From the NCBI GenBank assembly GCA_963674625.2, contig CAXXXO010000001.1, forward strand, positions 310,001 to 374,000: a stretch of 64,000 nucleotides of DNA. The letters run 5' to 3'. Below the pieces are notes generated by a model, which saw only the letters and a list, made by a program, of their open reading frames with translations, did not search any database and was not told the origin of the DNA. Position numbers and translations under genes: made by a program. Positions 53,796 to 63,342 of the stretch are shown here, one piece after another. Within the stretch, counting starts at the first letter, position 1; each line of letters starts with the position of its first letter. This stretch comes from JALHFZ01 sp963674625 (GTDB lineage Bacteria; Synergistota; Synergistia; Synergistales; Aminobacteriaceae).

Positions 53796-55370
53796 ATGAA
53801 GGAAACCGCGATTCCGACCAAACGATCAGGTTTCGAGAGGTTCATCAGGGGAATTGAAGTTGTTGGAAACATGCTGCCTCATCCGTTCTGGCTTTTCGTA
53901 TTTCTTGCGCTCATCGTTCTCGTCCTGTCCTATTTCCTGAGCAATGCCGGGGTGGCGGTAAAATATATGGCCGCGGCACGGGCTGCCGGAGATGCACCCA
54001 AGGAGACCACCGTGGCGGTGGAGAATCTCATAAGCTATAAGGCCATGCGTCCCTTCATGGCGGACTTCGTCAAGACCTACATCAGCTTCGCGCCCCTCGG
54101 GCTGATTATGGTCATGACCCTTGGAATCGGCCTCGTGGAGCAGACCGGGATGATCTCGGCCCTCATGAGAAAGACCATCCTCGGCGCCCCGTCCTACCTG
54201 GTCACGGCAGTGCTCGCCCTCGTGGGAATCAACGCCAACCTCGCCTCCGACGCGGGAATCATCTTCACCCCGGCGATAGGTGCCGCGGTCTTCAAGGCAC
54301 TGGGGCGCAACCCCTGGATCGGTATCGTGGCTGGTTTCGCCGCGGCCTCGGGAGGCTTCACGGCCAACTTCTTCATCGCCGGAACGGACGCGCTCCTGGC
54401 AGGAATCACCGCCTCGGCGGCAAAGGGGATGAACGTCCCCGGGCCGACCCATCCCCTGATCAACTGGTATTTCATGGCCGTTGCGACCATCATCGTCATG
54501 TTCGTCACCACCTGGGTGACGGAGAAATTCACCGTCAGAATTCTCGGCGACACCGCCCACAGCAAAGACTCCGACGAACTTCTGAAGCACAGCGTCACTC
54601 CGGCCGAAAACCGCGGCCTTCTCTGGTCCGCCATAGCCGCAGTCCTCGTCATAGGGACAATCCTGTACCTCACCCTCCCGGCGGGCTCCTTCTTCCGGGC
54701 GGACGACGGAACCATCGTTCCCCGCTCGCCCTTCCTCAGCAGCGTGGTGGGCATTCTCTTCTTCCTCTTCTTCTTCGTGGGAATCGCCTACGGCTACGGC
54801 GCGGGAACCATCAAGAAGATGGAGGACGTGCCGAAGCTCATGCAGAAGGGGCTCGCCGGAGGACTCAGTTTTCTCGTGGTCGTCCTTCCGGCGGCCATCT
54901 TCGTTCAGCTCTTCAACGCGAGCAATCTGACCACGGTGCTCGCCGTGAAGGGGGCTATCGGCCTCGAGAAGCTGAACCTGGGCGGAATACCCCTGCTCAT
55001 CATGTTCATCCTCCTGTGTACTTTCATCAACCTCTTCATCACGAGCGGGTCCGCCAAGTGGCTCATCCTGGCGCCCATCTTCGTCCCCATGTTCTCCATC
55101 GTGGGGTTCTCTCCGGCACTGACCCAGGTAGCCTACAGGATCGGGGACTCATCCTCGAATATCATCTCTCCCCTTTCCTACTACGTTCCGGTGGTGATAG
55201 GGCTCATGGAGCAGTACCGGTCCGACCCGGACACGAAGATCGGAATCGGCACGGTGGTCTCCCTGGAGATGCCCTATACCATTGCCTATCTCATCTGCTT
55301 CACGGCGCTTCTCATTGTGTGGTACCTTCTGGGCATCCCCCTCGGCCCCGGCGCGCCAGTCCGCATGTAG
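53796..55370 (+). CDS. AbgT-family transporter
   Basis: A 524-residue membrane carrier with about eleven TM segments. It contains GNMLPHPFWLFVFLALIVL, FAPLGLIMVMTLGIGLVEQTG, NLASDAGIIFTPAIGAAVF, GGFTANFFIAGTDALLAGIT and INLFITSGSAKWLILAPIFV, all typical of AbgT/MtrF proteins. Family members carry p-aminobenzoyl-glutamate or similar aromatic or acyl amino acids; the M20 pair upstream supports that. AAAGGAGGG precedes ATG 53796. Confidence 0.93.
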   Translation: MKETAIPTKRSGFERFIRGIEVVGNMLPHPFWLFVFLALIVLVLSYFLSNAGVAVKYMAAARAAGDAPKETTVAVENLISYKAMRPFMADFVKTYISFAPLGLIMVMTLGIGLVEQTGMISALMRKTILGAPSYLVTAVLALVGINANLASDAGIIFTPAIGAAVFKALGRNPWIGIVAGFAAASGGFTANFFIAGTDALLAGITASAAKGMNVPGPTHPLINWYFMAVATIIVMFVTTWVTEKFTVRILGDTAHSKDSDELLKHSVTPAENRGLLWSAIAAVLVIGTILYLTLPAGSFFRADDGTIVPRSPFLSSVVGILFFLFFFVGIAYGYGAGTIKKMEDVPKLMQKGLAGGLSFLVVVLPAAIFVQLFNASNLTTVLAVKGAIGLEKLNLGGIPLLIMFILLCTFINLFITSGSAKWLILAPIFVPMFSIVGFSPALTQVAYRIGDSSSNIISPLSYYVPVVIGLMEQYRSDPDTKIGIGTVVSLEMPYTIAYLICFTALLIVWYLLGIPLGPGAPVRM

Positions 55371-55390
55371 GCCTTTTCACAGTCAGTTCG

Positions 55391-55421
55391 AAAAAAAGCC
55401 TCCCCGAGGGAGGCTTTTTTT
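55391..55421. terminator. Bidirectional terminator between abgT-like gene and arcC
   Basis: A perfect stem AAAAAAAGCCTCCC / GGGAGGCTTTTTTT around a CGA loop, between convergent genes. Confidence 0.92.
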
Positions 55422-55439
55422 GACTGAAAGGAAATAAAA

Positions 55440-56381
55440 TCAGGAGTTATATATCTGGGTACCCGCCCTTCCCTCGAGAGCTTCGAGAGCCTCCTCGAGG
55501 CTCGCGATAACGCCCCGCTCTCCGCCGCTGCGGACGAAGCGGAGAATGGCCTTCACCTTGGGTCCCATGGACCCCGCCTTGAAGTGCCCCTCCTTTTCGA
55601 GGGCCTCCATCTCGGTCAGGGTGAGGCGTCCAAGCCACTGCTGCTGAGGGGCTCCGTAATGAACGGCGACCTGGGGGACATCCGTGAGGATCATCAGGAT
55701 GTCGGCCTTCACCGAGGCCGCGAGGATCTCCCCGGCCAGGTCCTTGTCGATGACGGCCTCAACGCCCTCGTACTGTCCGTCGGGGCGCCTTATGACGGGT
55801 ATTCCGCCGCCGCCCGAGGCGATGACGGTGAAGCCCTTCTCGAGAAGAGAATTGATCACGTCCTTCTCGACGATGGCCCTGGGGTCCGGAGAGGGGACCA
55901 CCCGCCGCCACCCCCGGCCGGCGTCGTTGATCCATGTTTCGCCTGATTCTTCAACGCGTTTTTTTGCCGCCTCTTCCGTATAAAAAGGGCCGACGGGTTT
56001 CGTCGGATGGGCGAAGGCCGGGTCCTCCGGGTCCACTTCCACCTGGGTGACCAGGCAGACAGGTTCCCGTCCCGCCACTCCCTCCCGGGCGAAGGTGTTG
56101 CGGAAGCTCTGGCAGAACATGTAGCCTATGAGCCCCTGGCTTTCCGCGCCGCAGATGTCCATTGGCATGGCGGGAACAGAGGCGCTGCCGAGTTCGTTCT
56201 GGATCAGGAGAGCTCCCACCTGGGGGCCGTTTCCATGGGTGACCACCACCTCGTGCCCGGCCTTGATCATCCGGACGATCTGGTCGACCGTCTTCTGTAC
56301 GTTGGCGCGCTGCTCCGAGGCGAGGCCCTGCTGCCCCCGCTGCAGTATGGCGTTTCCTCCAAGGGCGACTAAAACTCTCAT
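55440..56381 (-). CDS. arcC: Carbamate kinase
   Basis: A 313-residue amino-acid-kinase-fold enzyme that makes ATP from carbamoyl phosphate. It has VALGGNAILQRGQQG, VVTHGNGPQVGALLIQNE, ASGGGGIPVIRR, AVIDKDLAGEILA and the C-terminal GSMGPKVKAILRFV. GAGGAGGAG precedes the ATG. It lies 45 bases after speE on the same strand; arcA or ygeW-type partners are not in the window, so the source of carbamoyl phosphate is unknown. Confidence 0.95.
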   Translation of the reverse strand: MRVLVALGGNAILQRGQQGLASEQRANVQKTVDQIVRMIKAGHEVVVTHGNGPQVGALLIQNELGSASVPAMPMDICGAESQGLIGYMFCQSFRNTFAREGVAGREPVCLVTQVEVDPEDPAFAHPTKPVGPFYTEEAAKKRVEESGETWINDAGRGWRRVVPSPDPRAIVEKDVINSLLEKGFTVIASGGGGIPVIRRPDGQYEGVEAVIDKDLAGEILAASVKADILMILTDVPQVAVHYGAPQQQWLGRLTLTEMEALEKEGHFKAGSMGPKVKAILRFVRSGGERGVIASLEEALEALEGRAGTQIYNS

Positions 56382-56426
56382 CTTTCCGTACTCTCCTCCT
56401 CGATGTTCATCGTCGGTTCCATGATT

Positions 56427-57287
56427 CTAACTGCCGGGCGCCCTTTCGAGCAAGCCGGCAAGAAAGGGCGGCAGAAAGAAAGCCCCCCTGTGGATGTCAG
56501 AGGAATAGTAGCGGGTTCCGGAAGGGGCTTCCCGTACCGGAAGGGAGGGGTCAGGGGCCTTGGATCCCGCGGTGTAGGTCCACATTCCGCTCGGATAGGT
56601 GGGCATGGCTCCCCAGAAGAGCCGTACTACCGGAAATACCGCCTCCATGGCGGAAAAGGCATCCTGCATCACCTTCGTGTCCGTGAAGGGGGATTCCGTC
56701 TGGGCGATCATCATTCCGTCCTCCCGAAGGGCGGCGAAAATATCCCGGTAGAAGGGGGAGGTGAAAAGGCCCGCGGCGAACTCCACCGGGTCGGTGCTGT
56801 CCACGATGGCCACGTCGAATTCTCCCCGGCAGCCGCGGATATATTCCATGGCGTCCAGGCACTGAACGTCCGAACGGGGATCGTCGAGGCCGACGCTGAT
56901 GGTCGGAAGGAATTTCCTGGAGGCATCGATGACCGAATGGTCGATATCGATAAGGGTCGCCTTCTCCACACCCTTGTGGCGGAGGACTTCCCGAAGGACC
57001 GCTCCGTCTCCTCCCCCCACTATGAGGACCCGTTTCGGATCGGGGTGGGAGCAGAGGGCCACGTGTGCCATCATCTCCGAATAGCAGAACTCGTCCCGTT
57101 CGGTAATCTGAATGGCGCCGTCGAGGAGCATCACGCGGCCGTACTCCTTCGTCTCCGCCACGAGGATATCCTGGTAGGGGCTTTTTTCGTTGAGAAGCAC
57201 GCCGGATGCCCGGAGACTAAGGATCATATCGCTGCTCTGGCGTTCGCTGATCCAGAGTTCGTTGGTCCTTTTTTCCCGCATGTCCAT
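56427..57287 (-). CDS. speE: Spermidine synthase
   Basis: A 286-residue aminopropyltransferase that joins decarboxylated SAM with putrescine (or another diamine). It has LDGAIQITERDEFCYSEMMAH, the SAM-binding GGGDGAVLREVLRH, the catalytic DSTDPVEFAAGLF, and the gate region QTESPFTDTK. AAAGGAG precedes the ATG. It follows the PLP decarboxylase by 90 bases, with a hairpin in between. Confidence 0.95.
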   Translation of the reverse strand: MDMREKRTNELWISERQSSDMILSLRASGVLLNEKSPYQDILVAETKEYGRVMLLDGAIQITERDEFCYSEMMAHVALCSHPDPKRVLIVGGGDGAVLREVLRHKGVEKATLIDIDHSVIDASRKFLPTISVGLDDPRSDVQCLDAMEYIRGCRGEFDVAIVDSTDPVEFAAGLFTSPFYRDIFAALREDGMMIAQTESPFTDTKVMQDAFSAMEAVFPVVRLFWGAMPTYPSGMWTYTAGSKAPDPSLPVREAPSGTRYYSSDIHRGAFFLPPFLAGLLERAPGS

Positions 57288-57310
57288 GGGTTTTCTCCTT
57301 TCAGGGAATT

Positions 57311-57345
57311 AAAAAAGGGAGGACAGTCTCGCATCCTGTCCTCCC
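57311..57345 (-). terminator. Hairpin with T-run between decarboxylase gene and speE
   Basis: A perfect 10-bp stem (GGGAGGACAG / CTGTCCTCCC) with an 8-base loop; on the minus strand it is followed by TTTTTTAA. It is either the terminator of the decarboxylase gene or an attenuator setting the speE/arcC level. Confidence 0.8.
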
Positions 57346-57377
57346 GGTGACTGTTCGCTTTTCAGAGTATAGAGCTT

Positions 57378-58559
57378 TTACTTCTCTTCATCAAGCACGT
57401 AGGCACGGAGCGGAGGGAAGCCGTTGAAACAGACGGAGGAGTAGCTCTGTGTGTAGGCCCCGGTGGTGAAGAAATAGAGCCGGTCTCCGTCGGCGAGGGA
57501 AGCGGGAAGCTGGTACTTTTCGTCCTCGTAGAGAATGTCCATGCTGTCGCAGGTCGGACCTGCCAGAATTGCCTCCTGAATGGGACCCGTCTTTTCAGAA
57601 TAAATCGGATACTTGATGGACTCGTCGAGGGTTTCGATGAGCCCGCCGAATTTACCCGCGTCGAGGTAGATCCAGCTGTACTGGTTGGCATCGGATTTTC
57701 TGGAGATGAGGACGATCTCCGTGACGAGAATTCCCGCGTCTCCGACCATAAACCGGCCGGGTTCGACGATCACCTCGGGAAGAGTGTCGCCGAAATCCTC
57801 CGTAAGGAAACGGATGATCTCGGAGCCGTAGACGGAGGTTTTCTTCGTGGGGGAGATGTAGTCCGCCGGGAAGCCTCCTCCCAGGTTGATCATCTGAAGC
57901 TGAATGCCTTCCTTCGCCGCCGAGTCGAAAAGATACTTGCAGGTGGAGATTGCATGGTCCCACTGGCCGATGTCCCGCTGCTGGGAGCCCACGTGGAAGG
58001 ATATCCCGTAGGGTTGGAGACCAAGCTCCGGGGCCTGCAGGATGAGATAGAAAATCGTGTCGGGATGGGCGCCGAACTTGCGGGAGAGGGGCCAGTCGGC
58101 TCCGCTGCCGTCAGTGAGGATCCGGAAGAAAACTTTTGATCCGGGGGCGTTCTTCCCTATCTTTTCGAGGTCTCCCTCGGAATCCGTGGCGAAGAGGCGC
58201 ACGCCTTTCGAATAGGCGTAGGCGATGTCCTTTGCTTTCTTTATGGTATTGCCGTAGCTGATCCTGTCCGGTGAGGCACCGAGGGAAAGAATGAAATCCA
58301 ATTCATAGACGGAAGCGATATCGAAGCAGCTTCCTTTTTCAATGAGCAGGCGGATGATTGCCTCGTTTGGGTTCGCCTTGACCGCATAGTAGATTTTTGC
58401 GAAGGGCAGGGTGCCGAGAAGTTCGTCATATTTCTGTCCGACCTTTTCAAGGTCAATGACAAGAAAGGGGGTCTCCTTGTCCGCCCCGAACTCTTTGATC
58501 CGGGCGAACCGCTCAGGAGCGATATACCTCTCAAGGTCGAACTGGTACTCGTTTTCCAT
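57378..58559 (-). CDS. PLP-dependent ornithine/lysine decarboxylase (alanine-racemase fold)
   Basis: A 393-residue group IV decarboxylase. PLP Lys is K61 in YYAVKANPN. HVGSQQRD, GGGFPADY, EPGRFMVGDAG and GPTCDSMD (active-site Cys) are all present. Such enzymes make putrescine or cadaverine; the substrate choice between Orn and Lys cannot be settled by eye. AGGAGG precedes the ATG. It heads a unit with speE and arcC, which favours a polyamine role. Confidence 0.92.
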   Translation of the reverse strand: MENEYQFDLERYIAPERFARIKEFGADKETPFLVIDLEKVGQKYDELLGTLPFAKIYYAVKANPNEAIIRLLIEKGSCFDIASVYELDFILSLGASPDRISYGNTIKKAKDIAYAYSKGVRLFATDSEGDLEKIGKNAPGSKVFFRILTDGSGADWPLSRKFGAHPDTIFYLILQAPELGLQPYGISFHVGSQQRDIGQWDHAISTCKYLFDSAAKEGIQLQMINLGGGFPADYISPTKKTSVYGSEIIRFLTEDFGDTLPEVIVEPGRFMVGDAGILVTEIVLISRKSDANQYSWIYLDAGKFGGLIETLDESIKYPIYSEKTGPIQEAILAGPTCDSMDILYEDEKYQLPASLADGDRLYFFTTGAYTQSYSSVCFNGFPPLRAYVLDEEK

Positions 58560-58850
58560 ATCTCTACCTCCTGTAGGGAAAAAGTGTAAAACCTGATGCA
58601 GTGTAAGGCTTCAGATGGAGAAATGCAATAAGAAAAACAGAGGAAAAGTATAAAAAACCATGAATTTTTCTTTCTCAGGCAATAGAAGATTATACCGAAA
58701 GGGTTTTGGGTAAAAGGAACTGAAGGGGACGGAATTTTTTCTGGGAGAATATCGGGAAAATTACGGAGGAGAATAGCGGCCCTCCGGTGATTTTCCATGA
58801 TAAAATCAATGCTGTTTTTTGCCTGAAGGGATTTTTCAAGGAGGAACTGC
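58560..58850. other. Divergent intergenic region
   Basis: About 290 AT-rich bases between the decarboxylase gene and the L,D-transpeptidase gene. Promoters for both must lie here, but I see no unambiguous box pair and no structured RNA. Confidence 0.4.
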
Positions 58851-59495
58851 ATGTTTTCAAAACGAAGAGACTTTCCGCTCTGGATGAAGGGCGCTGCGGC
58901 AGCCCTCGTTCTTTTTCTGCTTCTTTTCTCAGGCTACAAGGGGTACAGGATATACAGGGACCGCAGGACTCCCGTACCGGAGCCCGTTCCCGCTCCGCAG
59001 TTCCCTGTTCCGGCCCCTCTTCCGGAACCTGTCGGGCCGAGGCCTTCCGAGCCCCTTCCTCCTCCCGTGCCGGGAGATGTCCGGGGAAAGAACCTCTGGC
59101 TTCACGTGGTGAAGAGTTCATACCGCATGTACCTCTACCGGGGGAAAGAGCTCGAGAGGACCTTTCCCGTGGCTGTCGGCTCCAACGGCGGCCAGAAGCA
59201 GCGGATAGGCGACAGCCGCACGCCCACGGGGACCTTCACGGTGCAGCAGATACAGAATGCCCGGACATGGACCTATGACTTCGGAGACGGTCGGGGACCC
59301 ACCCCGGGCGCCTACGGGCCGTGGTTCATCCGGCTGAAAACCCCGGGGTGGACAGGAATAGGAATCCACGGAACCCATGCGCCGGATTCCATCGGAACCA
59401 TGATAACCCAGGGGTGCATACGGATGCACAATTCAGACCTCGAGGAACTGAAACGACTGGTCTATCCCGGCATGAAAGTTCTTATCTCCGAATAG
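58851..59495 (+). CDS. Membrane-anchored L,D-transpeptidase (YkuD)
   Basis: A 214-residue envelope enzyme. A signal anchor at about 13-30 is followed by a Pro-rich linker (about 41-75) that could span the periplasm, and a YkuD domain from about 80. The catalytic motif is IHGTHAPDSIG...TQGCIRM with H173 and C189; the usual SHGC is TQGC. It cross-links peptidoglycan (3-3) or attaches proteins. CAAGGAGGAA precedes ATG 58851. An MBL-fold gene follows 11 bases later. Confidence 0.92.
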   Translation: MFSKRRDFPLWMKGAAAALVLFLLLFSGYKGYRIYRDRRTPVPEPVPAPQFPVPAPLPEPVGPRPSEPLPPPVPGDVRGKNLWLHVVKSSYRMYLYRGKELERTFPVAVGSNGGQKQRIGDSRTPTGTFTVQQIQNARTWTYDFGDGRGPTPGAYGPWFIRLKTPGWTGIGIHGTHAPDSIGTMITQGCIRMHNSDLEELKRLVYPGMKVLISE

Positions 59496-59506
59496 GGGAG
59501 GCAGCT

Positions 59507-60409
59507 ATGAAATATTCCATCCTCGATCTTGCGGTTCCGAAAGCCGGTTTCCGCCGATTCCTTTCCTCATGGCTCCTTCGGGATGAAGAAAAAAACAGGA
59601 CCTACCTTGTGGACGTCGGCCCTTCGGTGACATGGCCCGTTGTCCGGAAGGCAGTGGACACCAGGGGAGGCGGGCGGGTCGATGCCCTGCTCCTGACCCA
59701 TGTCCACCTCGATCATTCGGGAGCCGCGGCCCTCGCCGTCCGGGACTACGGATGTTCCGTGGCCGTCTCCGCGAAGGGCAGGCGCCATCTTATCGATCCG
59801 GAGGATCTGTGGAAGGGGAGCGTGGATACCCTGGGAGAAACGGCCCTGCTCTACGGAATTCCCGAACCCGTTCCGCCTGAAGCGATCCTGCCCGAGGGCA
59901 CCCTTCCGGAGGGTTTTACGGCGATAGATACCCCCGGCCATGCCTCCCACCATCAGTGTTTTCTCTGCGACGACGGAGGGGGGATCCTCTTTGCAGGGGA
60001 GGCTGCCGGCATTTATCTCGAGGGGGAAGAGCCCTTTCCATATCTCCGGCCCGCTACGCCTCCCAGGTTTTTTCCGGAGGTGACCCTGGCCTCCATTGAC
60101 CGGCTTCTCGGGCTGGGTGCGAAGCGGATCTGCTATGCCCACTTCGGCGCTGCCGAGGGAGCCGGGGAGATGCTTACCTTCGCGAAGGAACAGATTCTCT
60201 TCTGGAAAATTGTGATTCTGGAACTGCTTCGCCAGGGTGTTCCTCCTACGGAGGAAGATCGTTTTTTCCGGGAACTCCTTGAAAGGGACCCCTTCCTGGC
60301 GGCGTGGAACAGAATGGAGCCGGACATCCGGAAGCGGGAGCGGGAATTTATCGGCAACAGCATTCAGGGGTTTCTCGGAGCCTTCGGCCCGAAGGCTCCG
60401 GGAAAATAA
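59507..60409 (+). CDS. Metallo-beta-lactamase-fold hydrolase
   Basis: A 300-residue MBL-fold protein with THVHLDHSG (motif HxHxDH), DTPGHASHHQCF and ILFAGEAAG (third and fourth motifs), and a late YAHFGAAEG. The C-terminal 100 residues are helical. It resembles GloB/Lactamase_B-type hydrolases without a rhodanese domain; substrate unknown. AGGGGAGG precedes ATG 59507, so the longer open frame upstream is excluded. It converges on the DUF2993-like gene with only four bases between stops. Confidence 0.88.
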   Translation: MKYSILDLAVPKAGFRRFLSSWLLRDEEKNRTYLVDVGPSVTWPVVRKAVDTRGGGRVDALLLTHVHLDHSGAAALAVRDYGCSVAVSAKGRRHLIDPEDLWKGSVDTLGETALLYGIPEPVPPEAILPEGTLPEGFTAIDTPGHASHHQCFLCDDGGGILFAGEAAGIYLEGEEPFPYLRPATPPRFFPEVTLASIDRLLGLGAKRICYAHFGAAEGAGEMLTFAKEQILFWKIVILELLRQGVPPTEEDRFFRELLERDPFLAAWNRMEPDIRKREREFIGNSIQGFLGAFGPKAPGK

Positions 60410-60413
60410 AAAA

Positions 60414-61217
60414 CTACTTTTTCGCCTGTTCTCCGGGGATTCCCCAGTGATAGACGATCCCCATGAAGGGTGCGGGGAGCACCCTGCTCGTTATGGTGAT
60501 CGATTCTTCATCGTAGGTTATGGAGTGAAGCTTCAGCGGAAAGACAAACTTGCCGAGGTCGAGGATGGGCTGAATCTCCGCCACTGCCTTGTCGGTGATG
60601 AACTTGGGGACATCGAGGGTATTTACCTTGATTGAATAGTCGTCGAGCCAGATCTGCTGCATATCCACGATCTTGAACTTGCTGAAGATCTCGATAAGGA
60701 TGTTCAGTCTCACGATGAACTGGGCGATATAGTTTCCCCTCGCATATATTCCCTCCGGATGGATATCCACCTGGAGATTCCGCCAGCTGTCGTCGTCTCC
60801 GAATTGCTTCTGAAGGAGATTGCGGTTGAGGTCGTCCTCCGTAAGCCGTGCGAAGGCATGGACGTTCAGCACTTCAAGGGGCTCGACCGCTTTTTCCTTC
60901 CATTCCTCCGGGGGATTGAATCTGACCCCCGCGGCGTTCATCCTGAGGGTGTCGATGCGCACTCCGCCGATGACGCACCCTTTCAGATCGAGGTAGATCT
61001 CCCTGACATTCCCTTCATCGTCAGGCTGGTCGGCCAGGATCATGGTGACTTTTTCCGGAGCGAGTTCCTTTACGAAATACTCGAGAAGCAAGGCCCCACG
61101 ATCGTCTTGCGCCTGCCCCGCCCCTGGGGCGCAGAAGCCTTTCGCTGCGGGAAGAAGCAGCAGGGAGAGCAGGCACAGAATGAACATCCCCGGCAGGATA
61201 CCCCGTTTTTTTGCCAT
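60414..61217 (-). CDS. Exported DUF2993/LmeA-like protein
   Basis: A 267-residue protein with a signal peptide (LPGMFILCLLSLLLLPAAKGFC). The mature part has the beta-rich pattern of the LmeA/DUF2993 group: IYLDLKGCVIGGVRIDTLRM, LNVHAFARLTEDDLNRNL and KLHSITYDEESITITSRV. Family members bind or move phospholipids in the envelope (LmeA in mycobacteria). AAAGGAGGAA precedes ATG 61217. It lies 29 bases after the ABC-F gene on the same strand. Confidence 0.7.
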   Translation of the reverse strand: MAKKRGILPGMFILCLLSLLLLPAAKGFCAPGAGQAQDDRGALLLEYFVKELAPEKVTMILADQPDDEGNVREIYLDLKGCVIGGVRIDTLRMNAAGVRFNPPEEWKEKAVEPLEVLNVHAFARLTEDDLNRNLLQKQFGDDDSWRNLQVDIHPEGIYARGNYIAQFIVRLNILIEIFSKFKIVDMQQIWLDDYSIKVNTLDVPKFITDKAVAEIQPILDLGKFVFPLKLHSITYDEESITITSRVLPAPFMGIVYHWGIPGEQAKK

Positions 61218-61246
61218 TGATGAATTCCTCCTTTTGTTCTTCGGTC

Positions 61247-63181
61247 TCATCCTGTTTTTTCGATGTTGTTCATCTCTGAGACCAGATCCTCCCACAGGGA
61301 GAGAAGGTCTTCCAGTTCCCGGGAGGTTTCGTTTCTTTCAATGAGGAGAGCGGAGGTCTTCGCCGAATCGGAGAGAAAGAGAGGGTCGGCGAGAAGAGAA
61401 TCCCGCTCCTGCTGAAGGGTTTCGAGGGTTTCGATCCGCTCCTCCAGGGGGGCCAGGCGGTCGAGGACGGTTTTTTTCCTTCGGTATAGATCGTTCCTCC
61501 GCTGCGCCTCGATCCTTTTCTGGTCCCGGAAACTCTCCGTATCGTCCCTGCGGGGGAGTTCACTTTCCCTGCAGGAACAAAAAGACTTCCGTTTTTCGAT
61601 GAACTCCGAATAGTTCCCCGGATATTCCCGGAGGGTCCCTCCGGCGATTTCAACGACCTTTGTAGCGAGATTGTCGAGGAAATACCTGTCATGGGAGACG
61701 ATGACGAGGGTTCCGTCGTATTCGAGAAGGGCCCGCTGGAAGAGATCCCGGGTCTGCATGTCGAGATGGTTCGTGGGCTCGTCGAGGATGAGAAAGTTCG
61801 CCTCCTCGAGCAGCAGCTTCAGAAGCGCGAGCCTGGATTTTTCTCCCCCCGAGAGGATCGAGACCGGTTTATGAATATCCTCTCCGGAGAAGAGAAACGC
61901 TCCGAGGAGGTTGCGCTTGTCCTGTTCGGTCCAGGCGGGGTTTCTGCTCGACAGGGTTTCCCAGACCGTTTTGCCGTAGTCGAGGTTCTCGGAGGATTCC
62001 TGGGAATAAAACCCCAGCGTCACCTGGTGCCCGAGCCTGACCGTGCCGGAGGAAAGAGGCTCTCTTCCCGCCAGAACCCGGGACAGGGTCGACTTGCCTG
62101 CTCCGTTCACACCGACGAGGGCGATTTTTTCACCCCTCCGGATGGTGAGAGATGCGTCCCGGAAGACCGGATGGGCGCCGTAGCGTTTCTCCCCTTCCAG
62201 AAGGGTCAGAACGTCGAGGCCGGAGCGGGTGCATGGAGGGAAACGGAAGGAGACCCGTCGTGATTCTTCTTCTATTTCCACGAGGCTCATCTTTTCGAGG
62301 CGCTTCACCCTGCTCTGAACCGAGGAGGCCTTCGATGCCTTGTAGCGGAAGCGGCGGATAAAATCCTCCATCCGGGAGATTTCCTCCTGCTGGAGACGGC
62401 GGGTCTTTCGGAGCTCCTCGAGCCGCCTTTCCCGTTCTTCAAGATAGGCGGAGAAGTTCCCGCTGTAGAGGGTGATTTTGCCGCTGTACAGCTCGGCGAT
62501 GGAGGAGCAGAGCCTGTCGAGAAAGCGCCTGTCGTGGGAGACCGCCACCATGATGCCCCGATAGGAGGAAAGCCACCCTTCGAGCCATTCCATGCTCTCG
62601 GAATCGAGATGGTTCGTGGGCTCGTCGAGAAGCAGAATGTCCGGGGCGGCGAGGAGCAGCCCGGCCAGGTGGATGCGCATCTTCCATCCCCCCGAAAATT
62701 CCCCGGTGGATTTCTCCAGTTCTCCGTTGGAGAAGCCGAGCCCCTTGAGGACCTTGCGGGCCATGGCATCGAAGGCGTACCCGTCGAGAGCCTCGAACCT
62801 CTTCATCAGGGTATCGTGCAGGGCAACGGCCCGGCCATGATCGGGTGAATCGGGAGGAAGGGAGACGATCCTGTCGGTACAGCGGCCCAGTTCCTCCTCC
62901 ACGGCGGCAAGGCCGGTCTTCTGACGGAGGAAGGAGAGAAGGTCCGTATCGGGAAGCTCAACGAGATCCTGGGGAAGATAGCCGATCTTTTCGTTTTTTC
63001 CTGTTTCGATTGTCCCTGAATCGAGAGAGAAGCCGCCGGTGAGCGCCCTCAGGAGAGTGGTCTTTCCGGCCCCGTTGCTACCGACGAGACCGACCTTGCT
63101 CCCCGGGGGAACTGACCAGAAAAGATCTGAAAAAAGAACCCTTTCACCGAATCGGTGAGAGACATTTGAAATACGGATCAC
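61247..63181 (-). CDS. ABC-F family ATPase
   Basis: A 644-residue soluble protein with two ABC domains and no TM segments. Walker A motifs are GSNGAGKTT and GVNGAGKST, signatures FSGGWKMRI and LSGGEKSRL, Walker B LLLDEPTNHLD and LILDEPTNHLD. A charged linker (EERERRLEELRKTRRLQQEE) and a C-terminal coiled coil (about 535-640) are of the Uup/YheS type. ABC-F proteins act on ribosomes. GTG 63181, which follows GAGGAGGAA and starts at VIRISNVSHRFG, fits the family start; the in-frame ATG 63223 has no good SD. Confidence 0.93.
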   Translation of the reverse strand: MIRISNVSHRFGERVLFSDLFWSVPPGSKVGLVGSNGAGKTTLLRALTGGFSLDSGTIETGKNEKIGYLPQDLVELPDTDLLSFLRQKTGLAAVEEELGRCTDRIVSLPPDSPDHGRAVALHDTLMKRFEALDGYAFDAMARKVLKGLGFSNGELEKSTGEFSGGWKMRIHLAGLLLAAPDILLLDEPTNHLDSESMEWLEGWLSSYRGIMVAVSHDRRFLDRLCSSIAELYSGKITLYSGNFSAYLEERERRLEELRKTRRLQQEEISRMEDFIRRFRYKASKASSVQSRVKRLEKMSLVEIEEESRRVSFRFPPCTRSGLDVLTLLEGEKRYGAHPVFRDASLTIRRGEKIALVGVNGAGKSTLSRVLAGREPLSSGTVRLGHQVTLGFYSQESSENLDYGKTVWETLSSRNPAWTEQDKRNLLGAFLFSGEDIHKPVSILSGGEKSRLALLKLLLEEANFLILDEPTNHLDMQTRDLFQRALLEYDGTLVIVSHDRYFLDNLATKVVEIAGGTLREYPGNYSEFIEKRKSFCSCRESELPRRDDTESFRDQKRIEAQRRNDLYRRKKTVLDRLAPLEERIETLETLQQERDSLLADPLFLSDSAKTSALLIERNETSRELEDLLSLWEDLVSEMNNIEKTG

Positions 63182-63342
63182 TGGCGGATATTCCTCCTCA
63201 AAAACGTACAAAACTCTGTCCATTATAAGGGGAAACTTCCTTTTTGAGGAAGGGATAAACGGCCTGTTCAATGGTATCATTACTTTTTGCGGTCACCTCC
63301 GAAGCCGGAAGGGCCGGGAAAAGGGAAAAAGGAGAAAGATGC

